A DNA stretch of 64,000 bases, taken from assembly GCF_001662875.1 (NCBI RefSeq), contig NZ_JPVZ01000008.1:62001-126000 (forward strand), written 5' to 3'. A program made the translations under genes and the position numbers. The stretch is from Thalassospira tepidiphila MCCC 1A03514 (GTDB taxonomy: Bacteria > Pseudomonadota > Alphaproteobacteria > Rhodospirillales > Thalassospiraceae). Below are positions 8,699-17,344 of this stretch, in pieces. The notes below the pieces were generated by a model, which saw only the letters and a program-made list of their open reading frames with translations, did no database searches and was not told the DNA's origin. Position 1 is the first letter of the stretch. Each line of letters begins with the position of its first letter.

Positions 8699-8717
8699 CA
8701 CACCCCGCGTGGGTGCG
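8699..8717 (-). promoter_or_regulatory. Short stem-loop in the leader of the cold-shock gene
   Basis: CACACCC (8699-8705) can pair with GGGTGCG (8711-8717), seven pairs including one G-T. It sits about 40 bases upstream of the CspA-family start codon, between helicase and csp. It could be a leader structure or a weak attenuator; no T-run follows. Confidence 0.35.
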
Positions 8718-8739
8718 CCTATAGGGGTTTGAAAAACAA

Positions 8740-10557
8740 TCAGGCGCGTTCACGCCTCGGCTGTTTTCCAGAAGTGTTTTCGCGGCCCGCACCACCCGGC
8801 TGCCCGCCGGACTGTGCGCCACGATGATTGCGATTGCGGTTTACACCGCCGCGCTTGCCTTGCGGTCCGGTATTTCGGGCACTATTGCTCCCGTTACCAG
8901 TCGCGCGGCGTTCCTCGGCACTGCCCATAAAGGACAAACCGGAAGAAATTGAATTGTCAGCTTTCGCCCCGTCGCGACGATTTCCATTGGAATCAACGCG
9001 TTTCGTCGGGCGCTTGCCACCATCATTCTGACGGGGGCCATTTTCAGGGTTTCCGCCACGACCATTGGCAGGTTTTGACTTCAGACCACCCTTGTAACGG
9101 CTTTTGGATTTTTCCAGTGCCGGGTTCGAAGGGGCCTTGTCAGCCGTTGCTCTTGAAGCATTGTCTGCTCCATCGCGGCTTTGGGTCGTTTGTTTGCGGG
9201 CATCGTCACGATCACGACGCGGCGCAGAAGTGCGCGCATCACTGCGATCTGAACGATCATTGCGGGCATTCCGGCCATTGGCCGGGCGACCACCGCGACC
9301 ATTGCCGCCTGATGCACCACGTCCGCCATTTCCACGCGACTGACCGCCACCATTGCCACCACTAGTGCGGCGGCCACGGTTGCTTTCACGCGCTTCGTCG
9401 GAAAGTGCTTCCTGCTCGGCTGCGGCCTTTGCATCACGGCGATCAATCACCGGGATGCTTTGGCGGGTGGTTTTTTCGATATCGCGCAGCAGCCCACGTT
9501 CTTCTTCATCACAAAACGCAATTGCCGATCCGCTGGCACCACCGCGGGCCGTACGGCCGATACGGTGAACATAGCTTTCGGGCACGTTCGGGAGCTCGAA
9601 GTTCACAACGTGGGTCACGCTATCGACGTCGATACCGCGCGCGGCGATATCGGTTGCGACAAGCACGTTGATCTGACCATCCTTAAAGGCGTTCAGAGCA
9701 CGTTCACGCTGGTTCTGGCTTTTGTTGCCATGAATGGCAGCTGCGCTGATTTTATTGGCTTCAAGATGGCGCGCGACACGGTCGGCACCGCGCTTGGTCC
9801 GGGTAAAGACCAGCGTGCGCTTGAAAGCCGGATTATCAAGAAGCTCTGCCAGCAGCTGACGCTTGCGCGTGCGTTCGATCAAATAGACCGACTGTTCGAC
9901 ACGTTCCTGGGTGGTGGCAACCGGGGTTACCGACACCTTGACAGGGTCAGACAGCATGTCCCCTGCCAGCTGACCAATCTGGGTCGGCATGGTGGCAGAG
10001 AAAAACAGGTTCTGGCGATCACGCGGCAACATCTTGATGATGCGCTTGATCGGCGGCAAGAAGCCAAGATCAAGCATGTGGTCGGCTTCATCAAGCACCA
10101 CCACTTCAACATGTTTGAGGCTGAGCTTGCCGCTGTCGACATGGTCAAGCAAACGACCAGGTGTTGCGACAAGAACCTCGACACCGGGGGTTATTGCCTT
10201 GATCTGCGGACCCGGGGCAACACCACCAACAACGACAGCCGTGCGAACATTGAGAAAGCGGCCATAGGCACGGAAACTTTCGCCAATCTGGGCGGCAAGT
10301 TCACGCGTCGGCGCAAGAACAAGTACACGGCATGCCCCTTTGGGCGTGCGGGTTTGGGATTTGGAAAGGCGGTCAAGGATCGGCAATGCGAACGCTGCCG
10401 TCTTGCCGGTACCGGTCTGTGCGATACCAAGTAGGTCCTTACCGTCTAGAAGAGAGGGAATGGATTGTGCCTGGATCGGGGTCGGCGCGTCGTAGCCTTC
10501 TTGGGCAAGCGCGCGAAGGACCGGCTCGGCGAGGCCGAGTTCGGAAAACTGGGTCAA
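8740..10557 (-). CDS. rhlE: DEAD-box ATP-dependent RNA helicase, RhlE-like, with basic RGG-type tail
   Basis: 605 residues. Q motif TPIQAQSIP, motif I AQTGTGKT (46-53), motif II DEAD (156-159), motif III SAT (187-189) and motif VI HRIGRTARGG (331-340) are intact, so it should be an active RNA-dependent ATPase. Residues from about 400 on are low complexity, rich in Gly, Asn, Arg and Lys with repeated RG/GNG steps, as in the RNA-binding tails of RhlE/DeaD helicases. The start appears to be TTG at 10557 (giving MTQFSELGLAEP); no in-frame ATG fits better and no clear ribosome site is visible. Likely roles are ribosome assembly or mRNA decay at low temperature. Confidence 0.88.
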   Translation of the reverse strand: MTQFSELGLAEPVLRALAQEGYDAPTPIQAQSIPSLLDGKDLLGIAQTGTGKTAAFALPILDRLSKSQTRTPKGACRVLVLAPTRELAAQIGESFRAYGRFLNVRTAVVVGGVAPGPQIKAITPGVEVLVATPGRLLDHVDSGKLSLKHVEVVVLDEADHMLDLGFLPPIKRIIKMLPRDRQNLFFSATMPTQIGQLAGDMLSDPVKVSVTPVATTQERVEQSVYLIERTRKRQLLAELLDNPAFKRTLVFTRTKRGADRVARHLEANKISAAAIHGNKSQNQRERALNAFKDGQINVLVATDIAARGIDVDSVTHVVNFELPNVPESYVHRIGRTARGGASGSAIAFCDEEERGLLRDIEKTTRQSIPVIDRRDAKAAAEQEALSDEARESNRGRRTSGGNGGGQSRGNGGRGASGGNGRGGRPANGRNARNDRSDRSDARTSAPRRDRDDARKQTTQSRDGADNASRATADKAPSNPALEKSKSRYKGGLKSKPANGRGGNPENGPRQNDGGKRPTKRVDSNGNRRDGAKADNSISSGLSFMGSAEERRATGNGSNSARNTGPQGKRGGVNRNRNHRGAQSGGQPGGAGRENTSGKQPRRERA

Positions 10558-10881
10558 ATAAGGGTAACTCGTAAATTGGAGGCTGCAGACAGCTGGGACT
10601 TCGCCCGGTGAAAATTAGTAATCAGGTCTGCGCCTTGCAGTTCTGGAAGCACCCGCGTAGCTGGATACTTCAATGCGTTCTTGGGTTAACCACTCGACAG
10701 TAGGGGCGTTAATTCCCCTCTACGCTTCTGGAGCGATCAAATAACAGCCACACCATGCGCAGAGTTTTATCCCCTTGTCAAACAGCTTATTTTTGACAGC
10801 CCCGCGTTTTACGCACAACGGCACAGCAGAATTGCGCTGCCATGCCGTTGTAAATTCAAATACATGCTGCCTTTGGCGGCA
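10558..10881. other. Intergenic region between the helicase start and the NPC-repeat gene end
   Basis: No gene is visible. The right part carries two stem-loops downstream of the NPC-repeat gene (see 10816-10850 and a small ATGCTGCC/GGCGGCAT hairpin at 10864-10882 touching its stop codon). The left part must contain the helicase promoter and leader; no confident promoter could be picked. Confidence 0.5.
10816..10850 (-). terminator. Stem-loop downstream of the NPC-repeat gene (possible terminator)
   Basis: CAACGGCA (10816-10823) pairs perfectly with TGCCGTTG (10843-10850), with an inner CAGC/GCTG extension. It follows the end of the minus-strand sulfur operon by about 30 bases. No good T-run follows, so it may be a Rho-dependent end or mRNA-protecting stem. 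Confidence 0.4.
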
Positions 10882-11496
10882 TCAATATGCCGCACACGGG
10901 TTCCCTGCCCCGCACGGATTATAGGCTGCACACGGATTGCTGGCAGCACATGGGTTACTTGCCCCTGGCGCGCACGGAGACGCGGCACAGGGCGACGCAC
11001 CACACGGGTTATAAGCGGCACACGGATTTCCTGCCGCACATGGGTTGGAAGCAGCGCACGGATTGAATGCGGCGCAGGGGTTAACCGATCGCACACCACA
11101 GGGGTTAAAACCGCCGCACGGACTGGAAGGGCTGCAAGGGTTTCCTGCCGCACACGGGTCGTAGGCTGCGCACGGATTGGCACCACACGGGCTTGCCGCA
11201 CAAGGATTATAGCCCGCACCACATGGATTCGCACCGCACGGGTTGTAGCCAGCAGCACATGGGTTGGCTGAACACAGGTTTGCCGCACATGGGTTCGCGG
11301 CACACGGGTTGGCCCCGCAGGGGTTTGCGGCACAAGGATTGGCAGCGCACGGGTTATTGCCCGCTGCCGGAAGTTTGGCCGGGGCCGGATTGGCAACGGC
11401 TGGGATGTTTGCGGTGTGGCTGTAGTGATCAAGCGCAACAGCACCGGTTGCCGCAAGGAAGACCGCACCAAACAGGAGTGTGTTTTTCTCGCTCAT
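10882..11496 (-). CDS. Cysteine-rich NPC-repeat protein, unknown function, coupled to YeeE permease
   Basis: 204 residues that I do not recognise as any named family. Residues 7-22 are hydrophobic, a signal anchor or signal peptide; a Pro/Ala linker follows to about residue 46. Residues 48-204 are almost only repeats of (N/S/D)PC plus two to five small residues (AA, GA, AAY, AGY). I count 27 cysteines, all between 50 and 201, and all but C75 are preceded by Pro. No charged cluster, no His-rich segment. The start is set by an ATGA overlap with the YeeE stop, so it is translationally coupled and surely belongs to the same operon. Ideas: a periplasmic metal or sulfane-sulfur binding polymer, a thiol reservoir, or a disulfide-crosslinked structural protein. 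None is proven. Confidence 0.8.
   Translation of the reverse strand: MSEKNTLLFGAVFLAATGAVALDHYSHTANIPAVANPAPAKLPAAGNNPCAANPCAANPCGANPCAANPCAANLCSANPCAAGYNPCGANPCGAGYNPCAASPCGANPCAAYDPCAAGNPCSPSSPCGGFNPCGVRSVNPCAAFNPCAASNPCAAGNPCAAYNPCGASPCAASPCAPGASNPCAASNPCAAYNPCGAGNPCAAY
10890..11355. repeat. Coding tandem repeats (degenerate 9-18 base units)
   Basis: The DNA consists of imperfect direct repeats built on a unit encoding NPCAA or NPCGA, visible on the plus strand as recurring GCACACGGGTT, GCACATGGGTT and GCACACGGATT. Third-base variation is high although the protein repeat is kept, which argues for selection on the peptide rather than recent slippage. Confidence 0.8.
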
Positions 11497-12704
11497 TTCC
11501 GGAAACCATCCATTCCAAAGACAGGACGCAACGCAATGCCGATCCAGCTGCCGGCAAAGGCCAGCACGAACCAAAGCCAGCCATGCACACTGCCCGAGGC
11601 GATCCCGCTAAAGAACGCGCCGATATTGCAGCCAAACGCCAGACGCGCACCATAGCCCATCAAAAGCCCGCCAATAGCAGCCGCGATAAGGGAGGCAACC
11701 GGAACGGAAACCTTGGGCGCGAACTTGCCAGCAAGGGCTGCGGCAAATGCTGCCCCGATCACGATGCCGAAATTCATGACCGACGTATTATCCTGCAGGA
11801 CCGAATTGCCAAGCGCACGCGCCGGGCCAGCCCAGTTCCAGAATTCCCAGGTTTCAACCGGAACACCAATGACCTGCGCGATCTTTGCGCCCCAAAGGCC
11901 AAAGCCAAAAGTGATCGACCATGGATGGCCTGCAATCAGAAGCGTCGCAACATTAAGCCCGGCCAAAAGCAAGCCGGTCCAGATCATCGGCCAGGGGCCA
12001 TGGATGAAACGCGCCAGACCTTCGCGCGGTGCGGTTGAAACGACTTCCAACCCGCCATGGGCACGCTTTTCAACGAACACGGTCAGCAACGCCACCAGCG
12101 CCAGACCACCAAACGTCACGGCAAGCCCGCCACCAATGCCATATTCACGACCAAGGCTCATCGGCGGCAAGGAGGGCAGCTCAAGCCACATCGGCAAATG
12201 GGCCGTGCCAATCACCGCACCAATAATAAAGAAGACAAGCGTGACCAGCATGCGAGCACTGCCGCCACCAACGGTGAACAACGTGCCAGAACCACAGCCC
12301 CCGCCAAGCTGCATGCCAAGCCCAAACAGAAACGCCCCGATCAGGACAGACATGCCGACGGGTGCAACCGCCCCAACGACCGATCCGCCAAACGGATTGC
12401 CAAGCGACAGCAACGGGATAAAGGCCGCCGCCGCAACCCCGATCATCAAAAGCTGTGCGCGCAGGGCACGGCCGCGCTTTTCAACGGAAAACCGCCGCCA
12501 CCCGCCGGTGAACCCAAAGGACGCATGATAAAGCGCAATGCCAAGCAATCCGCCAAGGCCATACAGAACAGCCTGTTTAAGATCGACCGCCTGTGAAATT
12601 GCGATACCGACAAGGACAAACAGGACGGCGGTGATGGCAGCCGGTCCTTTGTCAAAGGTGAAACCCGGTGTTGCCGGATTTGCTTTTAGGGTCGTTTCAG
12701 ACAT
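11493..12704 (-). CDS. YeeE/YedE family membrane protein (thiosulfate/sulfur-compound transporter)
   Basis: 403 residues with about nine to ten membrane helices and the two signature cysteine loops of the family: GGGCGSGTLF with C137 and FGCNIGAFFSGIASGS with C359. In the YeeE (TsuA) transporter of Spirochaeta these cysteines pass thiosulfate through the membrane. Here a periplasmic rhodanese is encoded upstream and a cysteine-rich protein is coupled downstream, which supports sulfane-sulfur or thiosulfate handling. The ATG at 12704 was chosen over an upstream TTG. Family assignment is firm; the transported species is inferred. Confidence 0.88.
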   Translation of the reverse strand: MSETTLKANPATPGFTFDKGPAAITAVLFVLVGIAISQAVDLKQAVLYGLGGLLGIALYHASFGFTGGWRRFSVEKRGRALRAQLLMIGVAAAAFIPLLSLGNPFGGSVVGAVAPVGMSVLIGAFLFGLGMQLGGGCGSGTLFTVGGGSARMLVTLVFFIIGAVIGTAHLPMWLELPSLPPMSLGREYGIGGGLAVTFGGLALVALLTVFVEKRAHGGLEVVSTAPREGLARFIHGPWPMIWTGLLLAGLNVATLLIAGHPWSITFGFGLWGAKIAQVIGVPVETWEFWNWAGPARALGNSVLQDNTSVMNFGIVIGAAFAAALAGKFAPKVSVPVASLIAAAIGGLLMGYGARLAFGCNIGAFFSGIASGSVHGWLWFVLAFAGSWIGIALRPVFGMDGFRK

Positions 12705-12744
12705 GGTGAGGCTCAATAACCTGAAATCAGATATCTAAATGAAA

Positions 12745-12768
12745 ACGGAACCGGCTGCCCGGTTCCGT
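12745..12768 (-). terminator. Intrinsic terminator or attenuator between the rhodanese and YeeE genes
   Basis: ACGGAACCGG (12745-12754) and CCGGTTCCGT (12759-12768) form a perfect 10-bp stem with a 4-base loop; on the minus strand it is followed by TTTTCATTT. Some transcripts probably end here, making YeeE and the NPC protein less expressed than the rhodanese. Confidence 0.65.
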
Positions 12769-12810
12769 CCAGAATGTGCGCGGCTTGGTGGAAGCCGTAT
12801 GGCGATCCGG

Positions 12811-13734
12811 TTATTCCGGGATCACCATTTCACGGTTCGGATCCGCCGCCCATTCGGTCATGGAGCCATCATACATCGCCGTGTTCTTGTTGCCCATCAC
12901 TTCGGAAAGGCCAAACCATGCGACCGATGCCCAGTGACCGGTGTTGCAATAGGTGATTTCCTTGCTGTCCTTGGAAACACCCGCATCTGCCACAAGGTTT
13001 TCGATCACGTCAGCGGCAACAAAGGCGCCATCCTGATCGTTATAAAACTTTGACTGCGGAATGTTTTTCGCACCCGGTACGGCACCCGGACGGGCGACAA
13101 CACCGCTTTTTGCTTCGCCCTTGAACTGCGAAACCGGACGGGCATCGACAAGTGCAACACCCTCTGCGCGCGCCTTGGCGACATCATCGGCGGTCGCAAC
13201 AAGCTCAGGACGGAAATTGGCGTTAAAGGCAACGGCCTTTGGCACGACCGGATCGGCCGAGACTTCCTTGCCAGCCGCCAGCCAAGCGCGCTGACCACCA
13301 TCAAGGATGGTAACCGCGTCATGACCAAGCACCTTGAAGGTCCAGTAAACGCGGGTGGCAGAACCGAAGTCCGAGCTGTTCTGGCCAGCCGGAACGACAA
13401 CAACCTGTTTGTCATTGTCGATACCAAGTGCACCGATGCGTTTGGAAATCACATCAACCGGCGGCAGCATGCCAACCACATCATTGACCTTGGCCCGCCA
13501 GCCAAACTTGCCATAGGGCGCAAAAACGGCACCCGGAATGTGGCCAGCTTCATAAGGGTTGCCGTCCTTGGTAAGCGAGCGGATATCAACAACAACCATC
13601 GACGGGTTATCAAGATTGTCCGCAACCCAGTTGGCATCAACCAGCGGCTTTTCGGTAAGACGTTCCGCCTGCGCAGCACTGCCCGCAAAGGCAAAAGTGA
13701 CCGCCGCAACGGCAGAAAGGATAAGGGAACGCAT
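12811..13734 (-). CDS. Periplasmic tandem-domain rhodanese (thiosulfate/3-mercaptopyruvate sulfurtransferase type)
   Basis: 307 residues. Residues 1-23 are a Sec signal peptide ending AQA. Two rhodanese domains follow: the first (about 30-150) has VVVDIRSL and EAGHIPGAVF but no cysteine in its loop, the second (about 165-300) carries the active loop CNTGHWA with C263. This layout, inactive then active domain, is standard for tandem sulfurtransferases. It would move sulfane sulfur in the periplasm. The start follows GGAG at good spacing. Upstream lies a TetR gene on the same strand, downstream YeeE and the NPC-repeat protein. Confidence 0.88.
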   Translation of the reverse strand: MRSLILSAVAAVTFAFAGSAAQAERLTEKPLVDANWVADNLDNPSMVVVDIRSLTKDGNPYEAGHIPGAVFAPYGKFGWRAKVNDVVGMLPPVDVISKRIGALGIDNDKQVVVVPAGQNSSDFGSATRVYWTFKVLGHDAVTILDGGQRAWLAAGKEVSADPVVPKAVAFNANFRPELVATADDVAKARAEGVALVDARPVSQFKGEAKSGVVARPGAVPGAKNIPQSKFYNDQDGAFVAADVIENLVADAGVSKDSKEITYCNTGHWASVAWFGLSEVMGNKNTAMYDGSMTEWAADPNREMVIPE

Positions 13735-13796
13735 GGGGCTGTCTCCAATGATCAATTCATCATGATTTTGTGCAATATACCTAATTCATCACAAAT

Positions 13797-13824
13797 AAAT
13801 GTCAATACAATATGTATTACATTT
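13797..13824. promoter_or_regulatory. AT-rich inverted repeat upstream of the rhodanese gene, candidate TetR operator
   Basis: AAATGT-c-AATAC / GTATT-ACATTT arms flank AATAT; a further TGTATTA copy lies at about 13831. It sits 63-90 bases upstream of the rhodanese start, in the promoter region, and is much more AT-rich than its surroundings. The TetR-family protein encoded next door is the natural candidate binder. Confidence 0.45.
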
Positions 13825-13905
13825 ATATTTTGTATTAATGACTGACAACACAAGAATGCACGTGCCGCGCAATTCAGAACGAAGGGCTTTAGCGATTAAG
13901 TTTAG

Positions 13906-14640
13906 TCAAGGCCGGAGATTATTGAGATAGCGGGCAAATTCGCGCGCAAATGAATCCTGGGTTTCCAGATTGCGCAAGGCGGGCGGCCGGGTCAGGAACC
14001 CGTGCAGGGCGGCAATGATGAATTCCGCCACGGCGGAGGGTTCGATATCGGTACGGACGGTTTTGTCGAACTGCGCCTTGCCAATGCGGGACGCAAGCCC
14101 GCGCCGCCAATACCGGTAAACACCGTCAATACGCTTGCGCAGGCTTTCATCAAGTTCCCCGGCACCGGATGCCAGACGCGCCAAGGGGCATCCGCCGGCC
14201 AGCATTGCCGGTGCATTTTCACTGCCCAAGCGATCCACCTGCCCCATCAACACGGGCAATATATCCTCTGCCCCTTCGAGATCATTCAGCCAGACCTCGT
14301 CAACATAGCCCGGCAGGCATTCCTCGATCACGGCGTTGATCAGCTTGGCCTTGCCGGAAAAGTGGTGATAAAGCGCACCTTTCGTACAGCCGCTTTGTTC
14401 AAGAATATTGCTGATTGACGCCCCGCCGAACCCGGCCCGGCGGATTTCGCCAAACGCCGCGTCCAGAAGCTTCTGACGGGTGGCATCCGGGTTGCGGATC
14501 CGTTTGGGGACGAGTGCTGTTTCGGACGCACCATCAAGTTCCATGCTTTCGCCGACTTCCAGCACATCATCGTCATGACCTTCATCAGGACGTGAAATGC
14601 GGGCAAGGGCGGCAGAGAAGCTGAATGGTTCTTTTGACAT
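13906..14640 (-). CDS. TetR/AcrR family transcriptional regulator
   Basis: 244 residues from the ATG at 14640. The TetR HTH lies at about 51-97 (TRQKLLDAAFGEIRRAGF, then CTKGALYHHFSGK), followed by an all-helical ligand domain. The first ~48 residues are an acidic, probably disordered extension, unusual in length for TetR proteins; a start within it is possible. An even longer TTG-initiated form (14721) exists but would approach the NAD kinase promoter. It precedes the rhodanese-YeeE-NPC genes on the same strand, so it probably controls the sulfur locus. Confidence 0.85.
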   Translation of the reverse strand: MSKEPFSFSAALARISRPDEGHDDDVLEVGESMELDGASETALVPKRIRNPDATRQKLLDAAFGEIRRAGFGGASISNILEQSGCTKGALYHHFSGKAKLINAVIEECLPGYVDEVWLNDLEGAEDILPVLMGQVDRLGSENAPAMLAGGCPLARLASGAGELDESLRKRIDGVYRYWRRGLASRIGKAQFDKTVRTDIEPSAVAEFIIAALHGFLTRPPALRNLETQDSFAREFARYLNNLRP

Positions 14641-14853
14641 CGCGCCGTTCTGTTTTTTTGATTTGAACCGGGGATTGGAACCCGTAACTTTCAGGTTCCA
14701 CTGTTTTTTTCGTGCCGTCAATCATACTGGTGTTTAGTCAAAACATCTGCATGGGGACGAACATCACGCAGCCCCTTGCAATTCAGTGCAAAGCGTACTC
14801 TATTGTTCGGCCATGCCCTTTCGGGCGAGCCCCAAACATCCTTTGGATCGAAG

Positions 14854-15621
14854 ATGCAGCTTGATTCCATCGCCTTCGTTGCAGCCGAAACCAAAATCGC
14901 ACAGGATGCGATGTACCGGCTAAAACACAGATACGGCCACATTGCGCCCGACAAGGCCGACGTGATCGTAGCCCTTGGCGGCGACGGGTTCATGCTCGAA
15001 ACCCTGCACCGCTATATGGGCCGCAAGGTGCCGATCTATGGCATGAACCGGGGCACGGTCGGATTTCTGATGAATGAATTCCGCGAAATGAATTTGACCG
15101 ACCGCATCGCAGAGGCCCAGACGGTCGAGCTGCACCCGCTTCAGATGGAAGCCCACACCGTTTCGGGCGAAAGCCTGTGTGCGCTGGCAATCAACGAAGT
15201 GTCGCTTCTGCGTGAAACCCGTCAGGCCGCCAAACTGCGTATCAAGGTTGATGGCGTCGAACGTCTGGCCGAACTGGTATGTGATGGTGCGCTTGTTTGC
15301 ACGCCGGCCGGAAGCACGGCCTATAACCTGTCGGCACATGGTCCGATCCTGCCGATGGGAAGCGGGTTGCTCGCGCTCACACCGATCAGTCCGTTTCGCC
15401 CGCGTCGCTGGCGTGGCGCGCTTTTGCCGCACGCCGCCGAAGTCGAATTCCAGATCGAGAACCCTGAAAAGCGCCCGGTATCCGCCGTTGCCGACTATAC
15501 CGAGGTTCGCGATGTCTCCAGCGTGAAAATCCGCGAAGACCGCAGCATGAAAATCAAGTTGCTGTTTGATCCGGAACACAATCTTGAAGAACGTATCCTC
15601 AAGGAACAATTCGTCGAATGA
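14854..15621 (+). CDS. nadK: NAD kinase
   Basis: 255 residues, typical of proteobacterial NadK. The GGDG motif is at 42-45, followed by the substrate loop [12 protein letters not shown], the NEVSLLR segment and the [16 protein letters not shown] catalytic-domain motif. Phosphorylates NAD to NADP in the cytoplasm. The ATG at 14854 has GGATCGAAG upstream and gives the usual N-terminus. Its stop overlaps the argE start as ATGA, so both are cotranslated. Confidence 0.93.
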   Translation: MQLDSIAFVAAETKIAQDAMYRLKHRYGHIAPDKADVIVALGGDGFMLETLHRYMGRKVPIYGMNRGTVGFLMNEFREMNLTDRIAEAQTVELHPLQMEAHTVSGESLCALAINEVSLLRETRQAAKLRIKVDGVERLAELVCDGALVCTPAGSTAYNLSAHGPILPMGSGLLALTPISPFRPRRWRGALLPHAAEVEFQIENPEKRPVSAVADYTEVRDVSSVKIREDRSMKIKLLFDPEHNLEERILKEQFVE

Positions 15622-16796
15622 CCACCGCCGCACTTGCCCCGTCAGAAAATACCATCGAATGGTGCCGCAAACTGATCCGTCACCAATCCGTCAGCATGAC
15701 GCCCAATCTGGCACTGATTGACGAGGTAAAGGCATTCCTTGACGGTTTGGGCTATGACACGCTGGTTGTGCGCGACCCGACGGATACCAAGGCCAATCTT
15801 TATGCCACCATCGGCCCGGACGTTGCGGGCGGTGTGATCCTGTCCGGCCATAGCGACGTGGTCCCGACAGAGGGCCAGAACTGGGCATCCGATCCCTACG
15901 AGATTGATATCCGCGACGAGAAGCTTTATGGCCGCGGATCGTGCGACATGAAGGGTTTTCTGGCCTGCCTTCTGGCCAAGGCGGAAACCTTTAAGAACGC
16001 CAACCTTCGGGTGCCGATCCACCTGGCTTTCACCTATGACGAGGAAGTCGGTTGTCTGGGTGTGCCCAGCCTGGTTGAAGCGATCAACAATCTGCCACAC
16101 AAACCGGCCATGTGCATCGTTGGCGAACCGACCGAGATGAAGGTCATTACCCAGCACAAGGGCAAGTTTTCCGCGCGCGCGCATTTCACTGGCCGTTCGG
16201 GGCATTCGTCGTTGCCGCGCGAAGGGGTCAATGCGGTTGAATTTGCCGCCGAACTGGTGGTGTTCCTGCGTAAGCTTGGCCGCGAATGCCGCGAAAACGG
16301 CCCGCATGATGACGAGTTTGAGCCAAGCCACACCACCTTCCATACCGGCGTGATCAAGGGTGGTACGCAGCTCAACATCATTCCGCAGAACTGCTTTGTC
16401 GATTTTGAATTCCGCAATCTGCCCAATGATGACCGCGAGGCCCTTAAGGCCAAGATTTACGATTACATCGAAAATACCCTCGAACCCGAAATGCGCGAGA
16501 TCTATGATGATGTCGGTATCGAGGTTGAAGTGATTTCCGATATGCCGGGCCTTGCCACCGGCGATGACGAGGAAGTAACCAAACTTGTCATGGCGCTCAC
16601 GGGTGCCAACACCACCGGCAAGGTCAGCTTCGGTACCGAAGCCGGCGCATTTTCGGCCCTTGGCGATATCCCGACCGTGGTCTGTGGCCCGGGCAGTATC
16701 GAACAGGCCCACAAGCCCGACGAATTCATCGAGCTTGATCAGTTGGGCCGTTGCGAAGTGTTCCTTGATAAGCTTCTGGCGGTTTTGGTCAAGTAA
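15618..16796 (+). CDS. argE: Acetylornithine deacetylase (M20A metallopeptidase family)
   Basis: 392 residues. The dinuclear zinc site is visible: H78 and D80 in SGHSDVVP, the bridging Asp in GRGSCDMKG, the catalytic Glu in YDEEVGCLG, and later ligands in GEPTE and the terminal [13 protein letters not shown]. Residue pattern and length fit ArgE rather than DapE. Hydrolyses N-acetylornithine to ornithine in arginine synthesis. Overlaps nadK by 4 bases. It ends 5 bases before the convergent soxG-like gene. Confidence 0.9.
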   Translation: MTTAALAPSENTIEWCRKLIRHQSVSMTPNLALIDEVKAFLDGLGYDTLVVRDPTDTKANLYATIGPDVAGGVILSGHSDVVPTEGQNWASDPYEIDIRDEKLYGRGSCDMKGFLACLLAKAETFKNANLRVPIHLAFTYDEEVGCLGVPSLVEAINNLPHKPAMCIVGEPTEMKVITQHKGKFSARAHFTGRSGHSSLPREGVNAVEFAAELVVFLRKLGRECRENGPHDDEFEPSHTTFHTGVIKGGTQLNIIPQNCFVDFEFRNLPNDDREALKAKIYDYIENTLEPEMREIYDDVGIEVEVISDMPGLATGDDEEVTKLVMALTGANTTGKVSFGTEAGAFSALGDIPTVVCGPGSIEQAHKPDEFIELDQLGRCEVFLDKLLAVLVK

Positions 16797-16801
16797 CCGG
16801 C

Positions 16802-17344
16802 TTAGCGGAACTCGGCCGCCATATGATGCAATTCGTCCCAGAGGCTAGCTGCAAAGCTGCGCAGAACAATCAGCTCGAAACTGTCATCTTCGATGCGGGT
16901 GATCATCGCCCCGATGTGCCCAATCTGGGTCATGGCCGACTGACCGATGGCGAACAGATCGGCTGACAGATCGACCATCGTGCCCTTGGCGAGAACTGTT
17001 CGTGATGAAGCCCCGGACAACCTCATGCGCACCCGGCCGTGCGTCTGATCGGCCAGTGCAAATTGATTGACCAGCCCCGCCTGAAGTTCTGTCAGCCGGT
17101 CAGAATAAACAGCCGCATCCCCCACCCAGAACCACTGATTTGGCGCGGATTTGCGTACATCCGCACCAAGTTCCGGGGCGATCTTTGCAAGCACCTGTTT
17201 GAGGGCCGCTTCATCGCTTTTGGCGTCGCCCAGCACATGGATCACAAAGCCACCCGGCACCGGGGCGAGATTGATTGCGGCACCCGTGCCCACTGCGACG
17301 TCAGGCGAAAATGCGCTACGGTTTTCTAATGGATAATCACGCAT
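16802..17344 (-). CDS. soxG: Sarcosine oxidase-type gamma subunit (SoxG family; probable N-methylglutamate dehydrogenase MgdD)
   Basis: 180 residues with the SoxG pattern, a YgfZ/GcvT-like small subunit (WFWVGDAAVYSDRLTELQA, then RMRLSGASSRTVLAKG and the conserved VDLS and SFA-SLWDEL end). Fourth gene of the soxBDAG-order operon; its ATG overlaps the soxA stop by 8 bases. In N-methylglutamate-pathway methylotrophs the homologous subunit is MgdD. Proximity to gmaS/mgsABC and tmm/tdm favours N-methylglutamate as substrate, but the family alone does not separate it from sarcosine oxidase. Confidence 0.85.
   Translation of the reverse strand: MRDYPLENRSAFSPDVAVGTGAAINLAPVPGGFVIHVLGDAKSDEAALKQVLAKIAPELGADVRKSAPNQWFWVGDAAVYSDRLTELQAGLVNQFALADQTHGRVRMRLSGASSRTVLAKGTMVDLSADLFAIGQSAMTQIGHIGAMITRIEDDSFELIVLRSFAASLWDELHHMAAEFR

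Noticed and set aside
10882..11370. CRISPR-like or intergenic tandem repeat
   Set aside because: The repeats stay in one reading frame with a signal-anchor start and a coupled translation start; there are no regular spacers.
10809..11471. Alternative minus-strand frame rich in RAxQ/P repeats over the NPC gene
   Set aside because: It lacks a sensible start or hydrophobic leader, and only the NPC frame is coupled to YeeE; the other repeats are a by-product.
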